Positions 1 to 8,560 of a stretch of 64,000 nucleotides of DNA are shown here, piece after piece. The position numbers and the translations under genes were made by a program. The notes beneath the pieces were generated by a model, which was not told the origin of the DNA, did no database searches, and worked only from the letters and a program-made list of their open reading frames with translations. The DNA comes from Desulfitobacterium dichloroeliminans LMG P-21439. GTDB taxonomy: Bacteria > Bacillota > Desulfitobacteriia > Desulfitobacteriales > Desulfitobacteriaceae. How positions within the stretch are numbered: position 1 is the stretch's first letter; the number at the start of each line of letters is the position of its first letter. Location: contig NC_019903.1 in assembly GCF_000243135.2 (NCBI RefSeq), positions 1,898,001 through 1,962,000 of the forward strand, written 5' to 3'.

Positions 1-72
1 TTGAACTCCCAGTCCTTCATCAGAAAGAAGGACATTTCCGACTCCCATAACCATTATTTTATGTTGCTGCAT
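1..72 (-). CDS. hyaD: Hydrogenase maturation protease (5' end only)
   Basis: This is the first 24 codons of a minus-strand gene that leaves the window at base 1. It starts at an ATG at 72, eight bases after an AGGAG site. The readable N-terminus contains VMGVGNVLLSDEGLGV, which matches the opening strand, the GxGN turn and the conserved acidic metal ligand (the E of DEG) of the HyaD/HybD/HycI family. These endopeptidases remove the C-terminal peptide of the [NiFe] hydrogenase large subunit after nickel insertion. The hydrogenase genes lie immediately upstream on the same strand, and the large subunit at 813-2369 still carries such a cleavable tail. The rest of the protein cannot be assessed. 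Confidence 0.85.
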   Translation of the reverse strand, partial: MQQHKIMVMGVGNVLLSDEGLGVQ

Positions 73-149
73 TCCATTGACTCCTTTTAAGCCTTTGTCT
101 ACTTTGAATATTACGTTGTTCAAAGCATATCGTCAAGGGAACGTGGTGA

Positions 150-773
150 TTAGTGTTCTAGTGGAGAGGTTTTTCCTGTCGCGGTGCTCTTATTCTTTTT
201 TCGGTCGATGCCAAAGAACATATACCAGAATTGATCGATAGCTTCAGTGAATACCATATACACATGGACAGCAATAATAGCAATAAACAGCCATGTGACG
301 ACAAAATGGAATCCTCTAATAGCAGCTAATCCGCCTAGGGAAGCCTCCAAGGAGGCAAACTTCATTGGCAAATAGAGCAAAGCTCCAGTAACGATTTGTA
401 GAACAGCCAGAATAGGTAAACCGATATAAGCTAGCTTTTGCATGGGATTATAGGCATTGGGATTATCAGGATGATTCTTTTGCAAAAACAAATAATACTT
501 AATCTGAGGGACAAACCCTTTGACATCGTGTGCGTTGATAAAAAATTTCTTATAATCTCTATCCTTTGACAAAAAGGAGATGTAGAAACGAATAATCCCT
601 GTGAAAATCAAGCTGTACATAAAGAAGAAATGAATGTTGCGGATGGCATTCATAGGCATTCCCTCATAAGGAGAATGAATCAGTAAGCCTGTAAAAATCA
701 AGGCAATGAAATTGATCAAGTTAATCCAATGGGTAATCCGATGGGATAACGGATGTTCAGCAGGATTAGCCAT
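150..773 (-). CDS. hyaC: [NiFe] hydrogenase cytochrome b subunit
   Basis: A 207-aa integral membrane protein of the HyaC/HydC dihaem cytochrome b family. It anchors the periplasm-facing [NiFe] hydrogenase and passes H2-derived electrons to the quinone pool. It starts HPLSHRITHWINLINF, a typical first helix with a haem-ligand histidine, and shows about four hydrophobic segments (roughly residues 15-35, 48-65, 112-135 and 150-178), with further histidines in the second and last helices. It is third in the operon after the small and large subunits, 39 bp downstream of the large subunit, with a GAGGGG site before its ATG. The protease gene follows. Family and role are clear; the haem ligands are inferred from position. 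Confidence 0.9.
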   Translation of the reverse strand: MANPAEHPLSHRITHWINLINFIALIFTGLLIHSPYEGMPMNAIRNIHFFFMYSLIFTGIIRFYISFLSKDRDYKKFFINAHDVKGFVPQIKYYLFLQKNHPDNPNAYNPMQKLAYIGLPILAVLQIVTGALLYLPMKFASLEASLGGLAAIRGFHFVVTWLFIAIIAVHVYMVFTEAIDQFWYMFFGIDRKKNKSTATGKTSPLEH

Positions 774-812
774 GTTTTCCCCTCGCTTTCCTATTCGTTC
801 TTATTAACCCTA

Positions 813-2369
813 TTAACCGATGCGGAATTTGCGGATTTCGTTCGTTTGCGGATCAATAAGATGAACAGCACAAGCTAAGCAAGGATCATACGAACGGATA
901 ACTCGGACGATGTTGATCGGGTTATTTTCATCCGGAATAGGAACACCAATTAGGGCTTTTTCTAAGGGGCCATAATTGCCTTGGGCATCCTTAGGTGAGA
1001 AGTTCCAGGTGGTAGGAACAACCATTTGATAATTTTCGGTGACATGGTCCTTAATTTTAATCCAATGACCTAAGGCACCGCGAGGAACTTCAGTTAAACC
1101 AATTCCTTGACCGACAGCTGGCGCATTCCAATGGTCCGTATCATGGATTCTGAGCCCTTTGCCCATTTCTGCTTCTAATTGGTTAACCCAATTGATCATT
1201 TCTTTAGCTAAGATAACAGTCTCAAAGGCGCGTGCCGCATGGCGAGCAACAGCACCCGGTTTAATATTGTATTTCACGATAATATCCATAAGCCCTTTCG
1301 GCTGTAGGACAAGCATACGGGCTAAGGGGCCCACTTCGACAGGTTTCCCGTCATAACGCGGAGCTTTAACAAAGGAATACGCGTCTGTTCTGGCTAGATC
1401 TGGCACAGTGTCCGAATCAAAAGGATGGTCTCCGTTCGGGCTATCTTTATACCAAGCGCGGGTTACCCCTTCGGTTATTTTGCTCTGATCGATAGCCATG
1501 ACGTTGCTTAAATCGCCATCGAGGACAATGCCGGGTTTGAAGAGGAAGTCTTTTCCTTCATCATCCAGTCCAAAGCCACCGTAAGATAGGTAGTTACCAT
1601 AGCTACCCCCTACCCCAGCTTGGGCAAGTGGAAGCAAGGGTCCTGTTCCAAATGTTATTACATCTTGTAAATAGATGTTCTCGAGGTAATCGATTTGCTC
1701 GAGCAACATCGAACGAAACTGTTCAACAACTTCGATATTGGGAAGGATGGTCACCCCACCTACTACAATGGAGGATTGGTGCGGTTGTTTACCGGCAAAG
1801 AGGGCTGACATTTTCTTAGCCTTCGCTTGCATATCGAGAGCCTTTAAATAGTGTGAGACTGCAAGAGTGACTAGCTCAGGATCATTGACACAGAATTCAT
1901 CGGGTTCATAACGCGGAGTCAAAGGAGCCGTATCTCCGGCAGCTATTAATTTTCCGATTTTATCCTTAACTCGAAGTAGACCTGCATCTTTACCTTGGTA
2001 TTTGGCAACAGCAGTAATATCTATATAGTCCAAAGCACTTAAGTGATAGAAATGCAGAGGATGGTCATGGAGCCACATAGCACCCATCATCAAATTGCGG
2101 ATGAGTCGTCCTCCCGCCGGGACTTTTGCCCCAAAGGCTTGATCTAAAGCCAAGGACGATGCCCAGCCATGGGACCCTGCACACACCCCACAAGTCCTCT
2201 CCGTAACATAGGTAGCATCCCGAGGATCGCGACCTCTTAGTAAGGGTTCAAACCCACGATACATGGTACCAATCGATTTAGCGTCAGTAATAACACCATT
2301 GGTAACTTCTACTTCTACTTTCAAGTGCCCCTCAATCCGGGTCACGGGATCAATAATTACTTTACCCAT
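813..2369 (-). CDS. hyaB: [NiFe] hydrogenase large subunit
   Basis: The 518-aa catalytic subunit of a group 1 membrane-bound uptake hydrogenase, which oxidises H2 at a Ni-Fe(CN)2CO centre. The nickel-binding L1 motif RTCGVC lies at residues 59-63 (Cys60, Cys63) and the L2 motif DPCLACAVH near 495-503 (Cys497, Cys500). The protein continues for 15 residues after His503, which is the tail expected to be removed by the maturation protease encoded just downstream. The ATG is preceded by AAGGAGG and lies 3 bp after the small-subunit stop, so the two are translationally close. It has no signal peptide of its own, as expected for a subunit exported by piggy-back with the Tat-dependent small subunit. 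Confidence 0.97.
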   Translation of the reverse strand: MGKVIIDPVTRIEGHLKVEVEVTNGVITDAKSIGTMYRGFEPLLRGRDPRDATYVTERTCGVCAGSHGWASSLALDQAFGAKVPAGGRLIRNLMMGAMWLHDHPLHFYHLSALDYIDITAVAKYQGKDAGLLRVKDKIGKLIAAGDTAPLTPRYEPDEFCVNDPELVTLAVSHYLKALDMQAKAKKMSALFAGKQPHQSSIVVGGVTILPNIEVVEQFRSMLLEQIDYLENIYLQDVITFGTGPLLPLAQAGVGGSYGNYLSYGGFGLDDEGKDFLFKPGIVLDGDLSNVMAIDQSKITEGVTRAWYKDSPNGDHPFDSDTVPDLARTDAYSFVKAPRYDGKPVEVGPLARMLVLQPKGLMDIIVKYNIKPGAVARHAARAFETVILAKEMINWVNQLEAEMGKGLRIHDTDHWNAPAVGQGIGLTEVPRGALGHWIKIKDHVTENYQMVVPTTWNFSPKDAQGNYGPLEKALIGVPIPDENNPINIVRVIRSYDPCLACAVHLIDPQTNEIRKFRIG

Positions 2370-2372
2370 GGT

Positions 2373-3461
2373 TTAGTCCTCCTTCTTATGCTCAGAATCA
2401 TTATTCTTGAGTCTTCCACTGGCCACTGTGGCAACCAGATGCGCGCCTAGTCCAAGAACTGTAGCGCCGCCGACAACTTTTCCTACAGTATCAGCATTGA
2501 TCTGACCCAAACCAGGCAAGGAGAAGTTCTCTTGCTTAGAATAAAGGGGACTGAATTGACCATAGAAGTCTGATTCAGAGCATCCTGAGCAAGGGGATCC
2601 GGCATTGATACAAAAGTTTGCATTGTCATTCCACCAAACTTGAGCACAGTCGGTATAGGTCTTCGGTCCTTTACAGCCTTTAAGAAGTAGACAATAGTCT
2701 TTTTGGGCATAATCATTCCAATCCGCTAAGAAATTGCCGGCTTCAAATTGGCCACGACGTGGACAGTTATCATGAAGGAGTTTTCCATAATAGATGAGAG
2801 GGCGAGCTTGTTCATCCAGCTCAGGCACAGCGTTGAAAGTGAGGTAATAGACAATAGTACCAATAAGGGTATTCGGTTTTACTGGGCAGCAAGGTAGATT
2901 GATGATAGGGGTGGAAATATTGTTTTTTTGCAATAGCTCTCTTACCCCAATAGGGTTAATTTCACATGCTCCAGGGATACCTGCGCCATCTGTAGCACAG
3001 CTACCAATGGCAATGATTGCTTGGGCTTTTTTAGCGGCTTCCAGGACAGTCTCACGGAAAGGCTTACCTCCTACCATACAGTAGGCATCGGTCTCTGCCG
3101 ATCCAGGGACAGAACCTTCGACTACGAGGACGAAATTTTCCTTTAAGGTATCTTGATAAGCCTGTTCAGCCACATGCCCGGAGGCGGCCATAATGGTCTC
3201 ATGATATCGAATGGATAGAGTGTCTAGAATTATGGATTCAATACTGGGATTGAGGGTCGCCAGTAAGGATTCACTACAGCCAGTACATTCCATACCATGC
3301 AACCAAATAACTGGGGGTTTCTGCAATGCTGCCTCTACCGCTTTCGCAGCCTGTGGAGTCAATACTTCAGGAAGTCCAAGGGCAGCGGTCGTAGCAGCCA
3401 TCAGCTTCATGAAGTCGCGTCGATTGATTCCGCGAGCTTGGAGAAAATCAAAATTTCCCAT
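2373..3461 (-). CDS. hyaA: [NiFe] hydrogenase small subunit, Tat-exported
   Basis: The 362-aa electron-transfer subunit carrying three Fe-S clusters. A twin-arginine signal (NRRDFMK, arginines 14-15) is followed by a hydrophobic stretch, so the mature complex faces outside the membrane. The first cluster motif WLHGMECTGCSES is near residue 55, and later cysteines (NLPCCPVKPN, HDNCPRRGQ, KGCKGPKTYTDC, GSPCSGC) supply the proximal, medial and distal clusters. A C-terminal hydrophobic helix (about 325-350) probably anchors it. The ATG at 3461 is preferred because GGGAGG lies eight bases upstream; a TTG one codon earlier is less well spaced. It is the first gene of the operon. Confidence 0.95.
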   Translation of the reverse strand: MGNFDFLQARGINRRDFMKLMAATTAALGLPEVLTPQAAKAVEAALQKPPVIWLHGMECTGCSESLLATLNPSIESIILDTLSIRYHETIMAASGHVAEQAYQDTLKENFVLVVEGSVPGSAETDAYCMVGGKPFRETVLEAAKKAQAIIAIGSCATDGAGIPGACEINPIGVRELLQKNNISTPIINLPCCPVKPNTLIGTIVYYLTFNAVPELDEQARPLIYYGKLLHDNCPRRGQFEAGNFLADWNDYAQKDYCLLLKGCKGPKTYTDCAQVWWNDNANFCINAGSPCSGCSESDFYGQFSPLYSKQENFSLPGLGQINADTVGKVVGGATVLGLGAHLVATVASGRLKNNDSEHKKED

Positions 3462-3670
3462 CAATAATACCTCCCTAGTGCCTTAAAGATGCTTTAATCT
3501 TATAAGGTTTCTAATCTATAAAAATGTATATTCGGTATCCTTCTAAAAAGTCCTTTAAAATTTCACAATATTTTATATTTTTCTATTATGTTAAAATATT
3601 CACTTTAATTTGCATGTTAATTCACGAACTTATTCAGAACTTATAGAAATTTAACATTAAATTGAGTCAG

Positions 3671-3707
3671 AAAAAAAGAGGCTATCTCATTTTTAGAAAT
3701 AGTCCTC
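3671..3707 (-). terminator. Rho-independent terminator after the D,D-carboxypeptidase
   Basis: An imperfect hairpin (GAGG...CCTC arms, one bulge) overlaps the stop codon of the carboxypeptidase gene and is followed on the minus strand by a run of seven T residues. It separates the cell wall gene from the hydrogenase operon promoter region. Confidence 0.7.
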
Positions 3708-4953
3708 ACTTTAAATGCTCGCATCGTTCTCTTCGTAATCGCGCTCGTTCTTTGCGACGCTGTGTATGTTGTATATGTTGAATCCCAGCGAACAGAATAC
3801 TGCCGCTTATAATAAACCCCAACCCTAACCATAAGGCAAAGGGTTTCTTCTCTTCGGAAAGTTGGTTCAGCACGGTTCGATCAGCAGTCAGCGGAACAAC
3901 AGTGATGCGCTCATCTCCTTCCCATACCTCTAATTGCGTAATCGTTTGACCTGCCGTGACCCCAGATAATCCACCCGATATGGGTAATATATTCGTACGT
4001 AGGTCTGGCGGGGTTCCATTCTTTTTCTTAGTAATCCAAAGTGCTTGGTCTGTTAAGAGATGGATTGCTTGACCTTGGACATCGATTTGTCCTAGGGAGC
4101 CTCCGAGCTCACTGTAGGGGGTATTTTCAAATTGTTCAAAACCATAGTCCAGTAAGGCTTGCATATCAGTATAAATCTCGCGACCCGGAGATTTAAGAAT
4201 GACAGCAATTAATTCACGTCCATTTCGTGATGAAGATGTCACTAAGCAGTTTTTGGCAACTGCGGTATAGCCAGTTTTCATTCCGGTTATGGAATCATCT
4301 TTCCAGAGGAGTTTATTTTCATTGAACATTTCAATCGGGACATTCTCTGTTTCGCGTGGAATGACATGCGACTTAGTTTTGATATAATCGCGAAAGGTTG
4401 GATTAGCATAAGCAGCTTGGGCGATTCTGGCGAGATCGTGTGCGGTGGTTAAATGGCCTTCTTCCGTTAGCCCACTAGGATTCTTAAAGTTGGTATTTTT
4501 CAGGTTAAGCTCCGCCGCCTTTTGATTCATCAAGCCAACAAACGTGGGTAGATCCCCACCGATGTGCTCGGCAATAGCTACGGCAGCATCATTTGCTGAG
4601 TTGAGTAAGAGTGCATAGAGCATATCATCAAGGGTTAGCTTCTCACCGGGTTCAAGATAGATACGTGTTCCATAAACAATTGAATAATCGAGCATGGTTT
4701 CACTAGCTGTCACAGTATCTTCAAGGTCGCCCAGTTCTATAGCCAAGAGTCCAGTCATTATTTTGGTTGTACTCGCCGGAGCTAAGAGCTTCTCCCCATT
4801 TTTGCTATAAAGCGTTTGCCCCGATTGAACATCGATTAAATAAGCAGCCTCTCCTTTAATTTCCGGAGGAGAAGTATTAGAATCGGCCAACAGAATCGGA
4901 ACGTTTAAAAAAAAGAAAAATAGTAATGTAATGATAGCTAGGACGCGTTTCAA
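3706..4953 (-). CDS. dacF: Penicillin-binding D-alanyl-D-alanine carboxypeptidase (DacF/DacA family, S11)
   Basis: A 415-aa exported low-molecular-weight PBP that trims the terminal D-Ala of peptidoglycan stem peptides. A signal peptide occupies residues 1-23. The three S11 motifs are intact: SxxK at S61-TT-K64, SxN at S119-A-N121, and KTG at 226-228. A PBP5_C-like domain follows, and a hydrophobic helix near 375-395 with a basic tail (QRRKERARLRRER) would anchor it in the membrane. The start is a TTG at 4953 after AGGAGG. Its end carries its own terminator. DacF paralogues act in sporulation, but the sequence alone does not separate DacF from DacA. Confidence 0.92.
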   Translation of the reverse strand: MKRVLAIITLLFFFFLNVPILLADSNTSPPEIKGEAAYLIDVQSGQTLYSKNGEKLLAPASTTKIMTGLLAIELGDLEDTVTASETMLDYSIVYGTRIYLEPGEKLTLDDMLYALLLNSANDAAVAIAEHIGGDLPTFVGLMNQKAAELNLKNTNFKNPSGLTEEGHLTTAHDLARIAQAAYANPTFRDYIKTKSHVIPRETENVPIEMFNENKLLWKDDSITGMKTGYTAVAKNCLVTSSSRNGRELIAVILKSPGREIYTDMQALLDYGFEQFENTPYSELGGSLGQIDVQGQAIHLLTDQALWITKKKNGTPPDLRTNILPISGGLSGVTAGQTITQLEVWEGDERITVVPLTADRTVLNQLSEEKKPFALWLGLGFIISGSILFAGIQHIQHTQRRKERARLRRERCEHLK

Positions 4954-4967
4954 TGGTGTTCCTCCTA

Positions 4968-5813
4968 TTAGCGTTGATAAAATAAAGCGATGGTTCCGGG
5001 ACCCGTATGGCTACCAACGACACACCCGATATCGCTAATAATGATATCTTTGACGGACACAGTTTGTTTTATCTCCTCGGCTAAGGATTGAGCTTCTTCA
5101 GGACATGCTGAGTGAGAAATCCCAATCACCTGGCTTTCCGGGTTGCGAATCTCTGCCTGTAAAAAATCGAATAATTTCCTTAGGGCAGCTTTACGGGAGC
5201 GTACTTTGGCTATAGGCTCGAGACGGCCATCTGGGGTCATATGTAAGATAGGTTTTACATCAAGCAACCCACCTAAAAAACCCGCGGTTTTGCTGACTCG
5301 TCCTCCCTTTACTAAATATTCCAAGGTATCTAGGGTGATCACATATCTCATCTGCTGACGAACCAACAAAATCTGTGACTCAGCTTCCTGCCAAGAGGTT
5401 GCCTTTTTAAGGATTTCGTTGGCTTTTAAAGCGATTAGTCCATAACCTAGAGAAGCACCTAAGCTATCGATGACATGGATTTTATCCGGTTGAGAGCACA
5501 TGTCTCGGACGATCTGAGCGGTGTTGTAGGTTGAACTTAATCCCGAGGACAAATGAATCGCAACAACTTCATTCCCTTGGTCTAGGATTGCTTCATAGGC
5601 ATCTTTTAAGGTTCCCGGATTAGGCTGAGAAGTCTTAGGGAGTTCTTTGAAGGAGGAGAATCGAGGATAGAACTCATCCGGAAAAATATCTATTCCTTCA
5701 TTATATGTTTTACCATCTATACTAACAGCCATAGGAATGACCACGATGCCTTCTTGGCGGCATAGTTCTAAAGGAAGATCAGATGAACTATCGACAAGGA
5801 CAACAAAACTCAT
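4968..5813 (-). CDS. DegV family fatty-acid-binding protein
   Basis: A 281-aa cytosolic DegV protein, the lipid-binding partner of FakA-type fatty acid kinases. The N-terminus FVVLVDSSSDLP, the central HLSSGLSSTYNTA segment and the C-terminal GSHTGPGTIALFY segment are diagnostic. The serine and histidine of these segments contact the fatty acid carboxylate in solved members. It lies 14 bp upstream of the carboxypeptidase and is probably co-transcribed with it. A paralogue with the same length and motifs lies at 60317-61171. No FakA (dihydroxyacetone kinase-like) gene is visible in this window. Confidence 0.9.
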   Translation of the reverse strand: MSFVVLVDSSSDLPLELCRQEGIVVIPMAVSIDGKTYNEGIDIFPDEFYPRFSSFKELPKTSQPNPGTLKDAYEAILDQGNEVVAIHLSSGLSSTYNTAQIVRDMCSQPDKIHVIDSLGASLGYGLIALKANEILKKATSWQEAESQILLVRQQMRYVITLDTLEYLVKGGRVSKTAGFLGGLLDVKPILHMTPDGRLEPIAKVRSRKAALRKLFDFLQAEIRNPESQVIGISHSACPEEAQSLAEEIKQTVSVKDIIISDIGCVVGSHTGPGTIALFYQR

Positions 5814-5891
5814 ATCATTACGCTCCTTTATTCTTGGTAGGTTAATATTCGTGAAAATCGCATACTTTTCCTGCCGAATTATTCAAAGCGT

Positions 5892-5920
5892 AAAACAAAA
5901 AAGCCCATATTTATGGGCTT
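5892..5920 (-). terminator. Terminator after the 45-aa orphan gene
   Basis: The hairpin AAGCCCAT/ATGGGCTT with a 4-nt loop (5901-5920) is followed on the minus strand by TTTTTTGTTTT. It lies 38 bases after the stop of the small gene at 5958-6095 and gives it an independent transcript end. Confidence 0.85.
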
Positions 5921-5957
5921 ATACTAGTTTGTGTTAATATGTCTTTAAATACTCATA

Positions 5958-6095
5958 TTAGGAGTTCAATTCTTGAACCATTAAATGATTATCCAAACTG
6001 TTGATACAATGGATAGCTATGAAGCTTGAGAGTTCATGTTTCATGACCAAACGATAATTGACCTCTTCGGACTCAATCCATGTGACTAGAAACAT
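5958..6095 (-). CDS. 45-aa orphan small protein
   Basis: A short gene below the usual ORF cut-off. It is supported by a near-consensus ribosome site (TAAGGAGG) seven bases upstream of the ATG at 6095, an uninterrupted 45-codon frame and a dedicated terminator at 5892-5920. The product begins MFLVTWIESEEVNYRLVMKH and is mixed-charge and soluble, with no membrane segment, signal or cysteine cluster. I do not recognise a family. Its upstream region (6100-6170) contains plausible -10 sequences. It lies between a DegV gene and a thioesterase gene, but appears to be a single-gene transcript. Confidence 0.65.
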   Translation of the reverse strand: MFLVTWIESEEVNYRLVMKHELSSFIAIHCINSLDNHLMVQELNS

Positions 6096-6263
6096 GAGGA
6101 TTCCTCCTTAATAACTAAAATGTATTGTGTATACATGATACCATAATTCTTTGTGCATTACAATACTTTCGTTTTGGACGGATATCTATTTATGCTTCTG
6201 GAAACTCATATGTTAATACATTTGTATACTTCAGCATAAACTTTCGCTCTTTCGAATTAGGAA

Positions 6264-6692
6264 TTAAAAAGGGATCTCTTTGTTTTCGTTGACAATCCTT
6301 TCTAATTCCTTCCATAGGGGGTATTTCCGTGCATCGGTGCTTTTCCCTGTTCGATCCACATACACATGAGTCGTTTTTCCCTCGGCTAACAAAGTATTCT
6401 CTCTAAAGACTTTGTAGGCAAAGGTGAGTTTACGTGAAGAAAAGCTTTCAATACACGTTTCAACAACTAGTTGATCATCATAGTGCGCTGGGCGACGATA
6501 ACGACATGCAGCGTCAACTACCGCAACGGCAAGGCCTTGTTCTTCAAATGTGGTATAGGCTAATCCTGCATTGCGCAGCAGTTCAGTCCGGCCCACTTCA
6601 AACCAAATCAAATAATTAGAATGGTAGACGATGCCCATTTGGTCCGTTTCCGCATATCGGACACGCACGGGAGTCTGATGTGTTAAAAACAT
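6264..6692 (-). CDS. YbgC/FadM-like acyl-CoA thioesterase (4HBT hotdog fold)
   Basis: A 142-aa hotdog-fold thioesterase that hydrolyses acyl-CoA thioesters in the cytosol. The opening VRYAETDQMGIVYHSNYLIWFE matches the 4-hydroxybenzoyl-CoA thioesterase signature, with the catalytic aspartate in ETDQMG and the conserved HSNYL-WFE helix. The length is normal for the family. It has a GAGGGAA ribosome site and appears monocistronic. The substrate cannot be read from the sequence; YbgC, FadM and menaquinone-pathway DHNA-CoA thioesterases all share this pattern. Confidence 0.88.
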   Translation of the reverse strand: MFLTHQTPVRVRYAETDQMGIVYHSNYLIWFEVGRTELLRNAGLAYTTFEEQGLAVAVVDAACRYRRPAHYDDQLVVETCIESFSSRKLTFAYKVFRENTLLAEGKTTHVYVDRTGKSTDARKYPLWKELERIVNENKEIPF

Positions 6693-6836
6693 AAAATTCC
6701 CTCCTCTATATTTCCTCTATAACTTATAGTCATGCTATAGTTTACCCTGTCTTTCTCTTCCGAAGACGTGTATAGTGAAACCCGGCTTCGCCGAGCTATC
6801 GACCGATTATTTATTATACACTCAAATAGTAAAATG

Positions 6837-6858
6837 AAAGGCGCCCTAAGGCGCCTAA
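6837..6858 (-). terminator. Terminator after the M23 hydrolase
   Basis: The GC-rich hairpin AGGCGCC-CTA-AGGCGCCT lies just past the stop codon at 6863 and is followed on the minus strand by TTTCATTTTAC, a moderate U-tract. Confidence 0.7.
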
Positions 6859-6862
6859 ATAA

Positions 6863-8242
6863 TTAGGGTAAATAGCTTAAAGGGTTTGTCGTATCACCAT
6901 TAGTAATAACTTCAAAATGAAGATGTGCTCCGGTTGAACGACCGGTAGAGCCTACGAGGCCAATGGTTTCACCATTACTTACTTTCTGCCCTTTAGAAAC
7001 ATATAACTCAGAGGCATGAGCATAACGAGTAGCAACGCCATTACCATGATCGATGAGAATCATATTGCCATAGCCTCCGCTCCATCCGGCTGCCGAAACA
7101 GTGCCACTTATTGCGGCGACGAAAGGATCTCCTGTGTTGCCATCTATGTCTAAGCCGGTATGGAAACTACCCCAACGATAGCCGTAATATGAGTTAAGTC
7201 CTCCCTGCAGAGGCCAACTCAATCCGGATACTTTTCCCGATCCTCGAGAAAGAGCTACTTTGGAAGATGAAACATAGGTTGGACCTTTGGCAATAATTTG
7301 CGTCTTCGGTTCTTGAGTTATTTTTTCTTCTAATATTTCTTTTTCGATGTTTTTACCATTTTCCTGTATATAGGAGAAGGTGACGATCTTACTACCATCA
7401 CTTCCCTCTTGGCGTACCAACGAGCTCCCGCTAGGCAAGCTGTAATCCGTTTTGGAAATCACATCAAAGGGAATTGTTTCTTCACCTGTATATATCCCTT
7501 TGCTTATCACCGTTAGGTAAGGTGTCACTTTGACTAAATTGATTTTATCGCCAACTTTGATGGTGGTGTCTTCATCCGTTCCTGGGTTGCCGTCTAATAC
7601 TTCCTTGGTCAGCATGTTGTTTTTGCGGGCGATGAGCCACCAAGAATCATTGGCTTGGGCGATATATTCTTTTCTAGTCTCATGTCCTTTAGTTAATAAC
7701 TCTAAGACATTCTCCGGTGAGCTAAATTCCTCTGGCTGCACCTCTATGGGTTGAGAGGCTATAGATTCTCTAAATTCTACGGAAGAAATCTGATTGTTTG
7801 CGCTGGGTTTGGTATAGATTTCTTGATAGGACTGAAGAATAGTATTGAACTCTTCTTCGCTAGACAGGACAGCAATAGGGTTATCTTCGATGGAAAATTG
7901 ATAGCCTTTAAAATATGTATGTATTAAGTTGTCAAGCTTACCTTCTGTTACATAGCTCTCTTGAAGAGTTCCTTTACTGATTCGTAAATCCCGGAACTCT
8001 ATTTTGTCATGAGTCTTTGCAACAGATCCTAAAGATTCCCCTCGTGAAGCAAGGATATGTTCAATGAGTTGTTCACCTTCGTCGGAGGTAGCTACATAAC
8101 CTATGTCTTGGCCGTTTAAGATTAACACGGATGCCGTTGTCGTACTTCCGTAATACAGGCTCCCGGCTAATACTGCACTCAGTCCAATTACCCCTAGGAC
8201 GATTTTGGGAGATCTAAGGGATACCTTTGAGTCGGAAAACAT
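6863..8242 (-). CDS. Membrane-anchored LysM/G5/M23 peptidoglycan hydrolase
   Basis: A 459-aa cell wall hydrolase. An N-terminal hydrophobic segment (about residues 14-30) anchors or exports it. A LysM-like segment (AQANDSWWLIARKNNM, about 195-245) and a G5 domain (about 250-325) precede the M23/LytM peptidase domain. The zinc ligands are visible as HTGLD (H361, D365) and HLHF (H440, H442), with HGNGVATRYAH before them, so the peptidase should be active on peptide cross-links. Similar proteins (SpoIIQ, DipM-like, YabE-like combinations) act in cell separation or sporulation. The ATG at 8242 has only a distant AAAGGAAAT site, so the exact start is less certain. Confidence 0.9.
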   Translation of the reverse strand: MFSDSKVSLRSPKIVLGVIGLSAVLAGSLYYGSTTTASVLILNGQDIGYVATSDEGEQLIEHILASRGESLGSVAKTHDKIEFRDLRISKGTLQESYVTEGKLDNLIHTYFKGYQFSIEDNPIAVLSSEEEFNTILQSYQEIYTKPSANNQISSVEFRESIASQPIEVQPEEFSSPENVLELLTKGHETRKEYIAQANDSWWLIARKNNMLTKEVLDGNPGTDEDTTIKVGDKINLVKVTPYLTVISKGIYTGEETIPFDVISKTDYSLPSGSSLVRQEGSDGSKIVTFSYIQENGKNIEKEILEEKITQEPKTQIIAKGPTYVSSSKVALSRGSGKVSGLSWPLQGGLNSYYGYRWGSFHTGLDIDGNTGDPFVAAISGTVSAAGWSGGYGNMILIDHGNGVATRYAHASELYVSKGQKVSNGETIGLVGSTGRSTGAHLHFEVITNGDTTNPLSYLP

Positions 8243-8317
8243 ACCAAATAGCTTGGTAATATTTCCTTTAATACTTTGGAGAATACTAATAAGCCTCCTT
8301 TCTTATTGGACAAGCTA

Positions 8318-8326
8318 CAAATAATA
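8318..8326 (-). promoter_or_regulatory. Extended -10 promoter of the M23 hydrolase gene
   Basis: On the minus strand this reads TGATATAAT, a perfect -10 hexamer with the TG extension. A poor -35 is expected and observed. It lies about 75 bases upstream of the M23 start and downstream of the terminator at 8365-8393. Confidence 0.55.
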
Positions 8327-8364
8327 TTATATCACGGAAAATCTATGCAACCCTGCAACACCCC

Positions 8365-8393
8365 AAAAAGAATAGACGCCATAATTGACGTCT
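8365..8393 (-). terminator. Terminator downstream of the YisL-like gene
   Basis: Arms AGACG/CGTCT with an AATTATGG-type loop are followed on the minus strand by ATTCTTTTT. A second hairpin at 8401-8425 (GGGGCT/AGCCCC) lies immediately before it. Together they end transcription about 170 bases past the YisL-like stop, a long 3' trailer. Confidence 0.6.
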
Positions 8394-8560
8394 TTCGCTT
8401 GGGGCTAAGTTTCGTTACAGCCCCCCATTTTAATCAATTTCTATAGTATATTTTACTACTTGACAGCGTTTGTATTTCCCTTTGTTCAACCCTTTACTCC
8501 GTTAGAAGCGGCCTGATATTGTTTCGGATAATTAGTCTTATAACAGGTTAATTAATTCAA

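Larger units (their letters stand above)
8243..8560 (-). other. 318-bp intergenic region upstream of the M23 gene
   Basis: This gap holds no credible coding frame. On the minus strand it contains, in order, an unassigned stretch after the YisL-like stop, a GGGGCT/AGCCCC hairpin (8401-8425), a terminator (8365-8393), and an extended -10 promoter (8318-8326) serving the M23 gene. I looked for a c-di-AMP (ydaO) riboswitch, common upstream of such hydrolases, and found only fragmentary resemblance. Confidence 0.6.

Noticed and set aside
3651-3666. AATTTAA-CA-TTAAATT palindrome as a CprK-type dehalobox for the hydrogenase operon
   Set aside because: The spacing and half-sites do not fit TTAAT-N4-ATTAA, and such AT palindromes are likely by chance here.
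8243-8560. c-di-AMP (ydaO) riboswitch upstream of the M23 gene
   Set aside because: Only scattered fragments resemble the consensus; the central stem and the CCGUCAGCUAACC segment are missing, and the M23 gene has its own promoter downstream.
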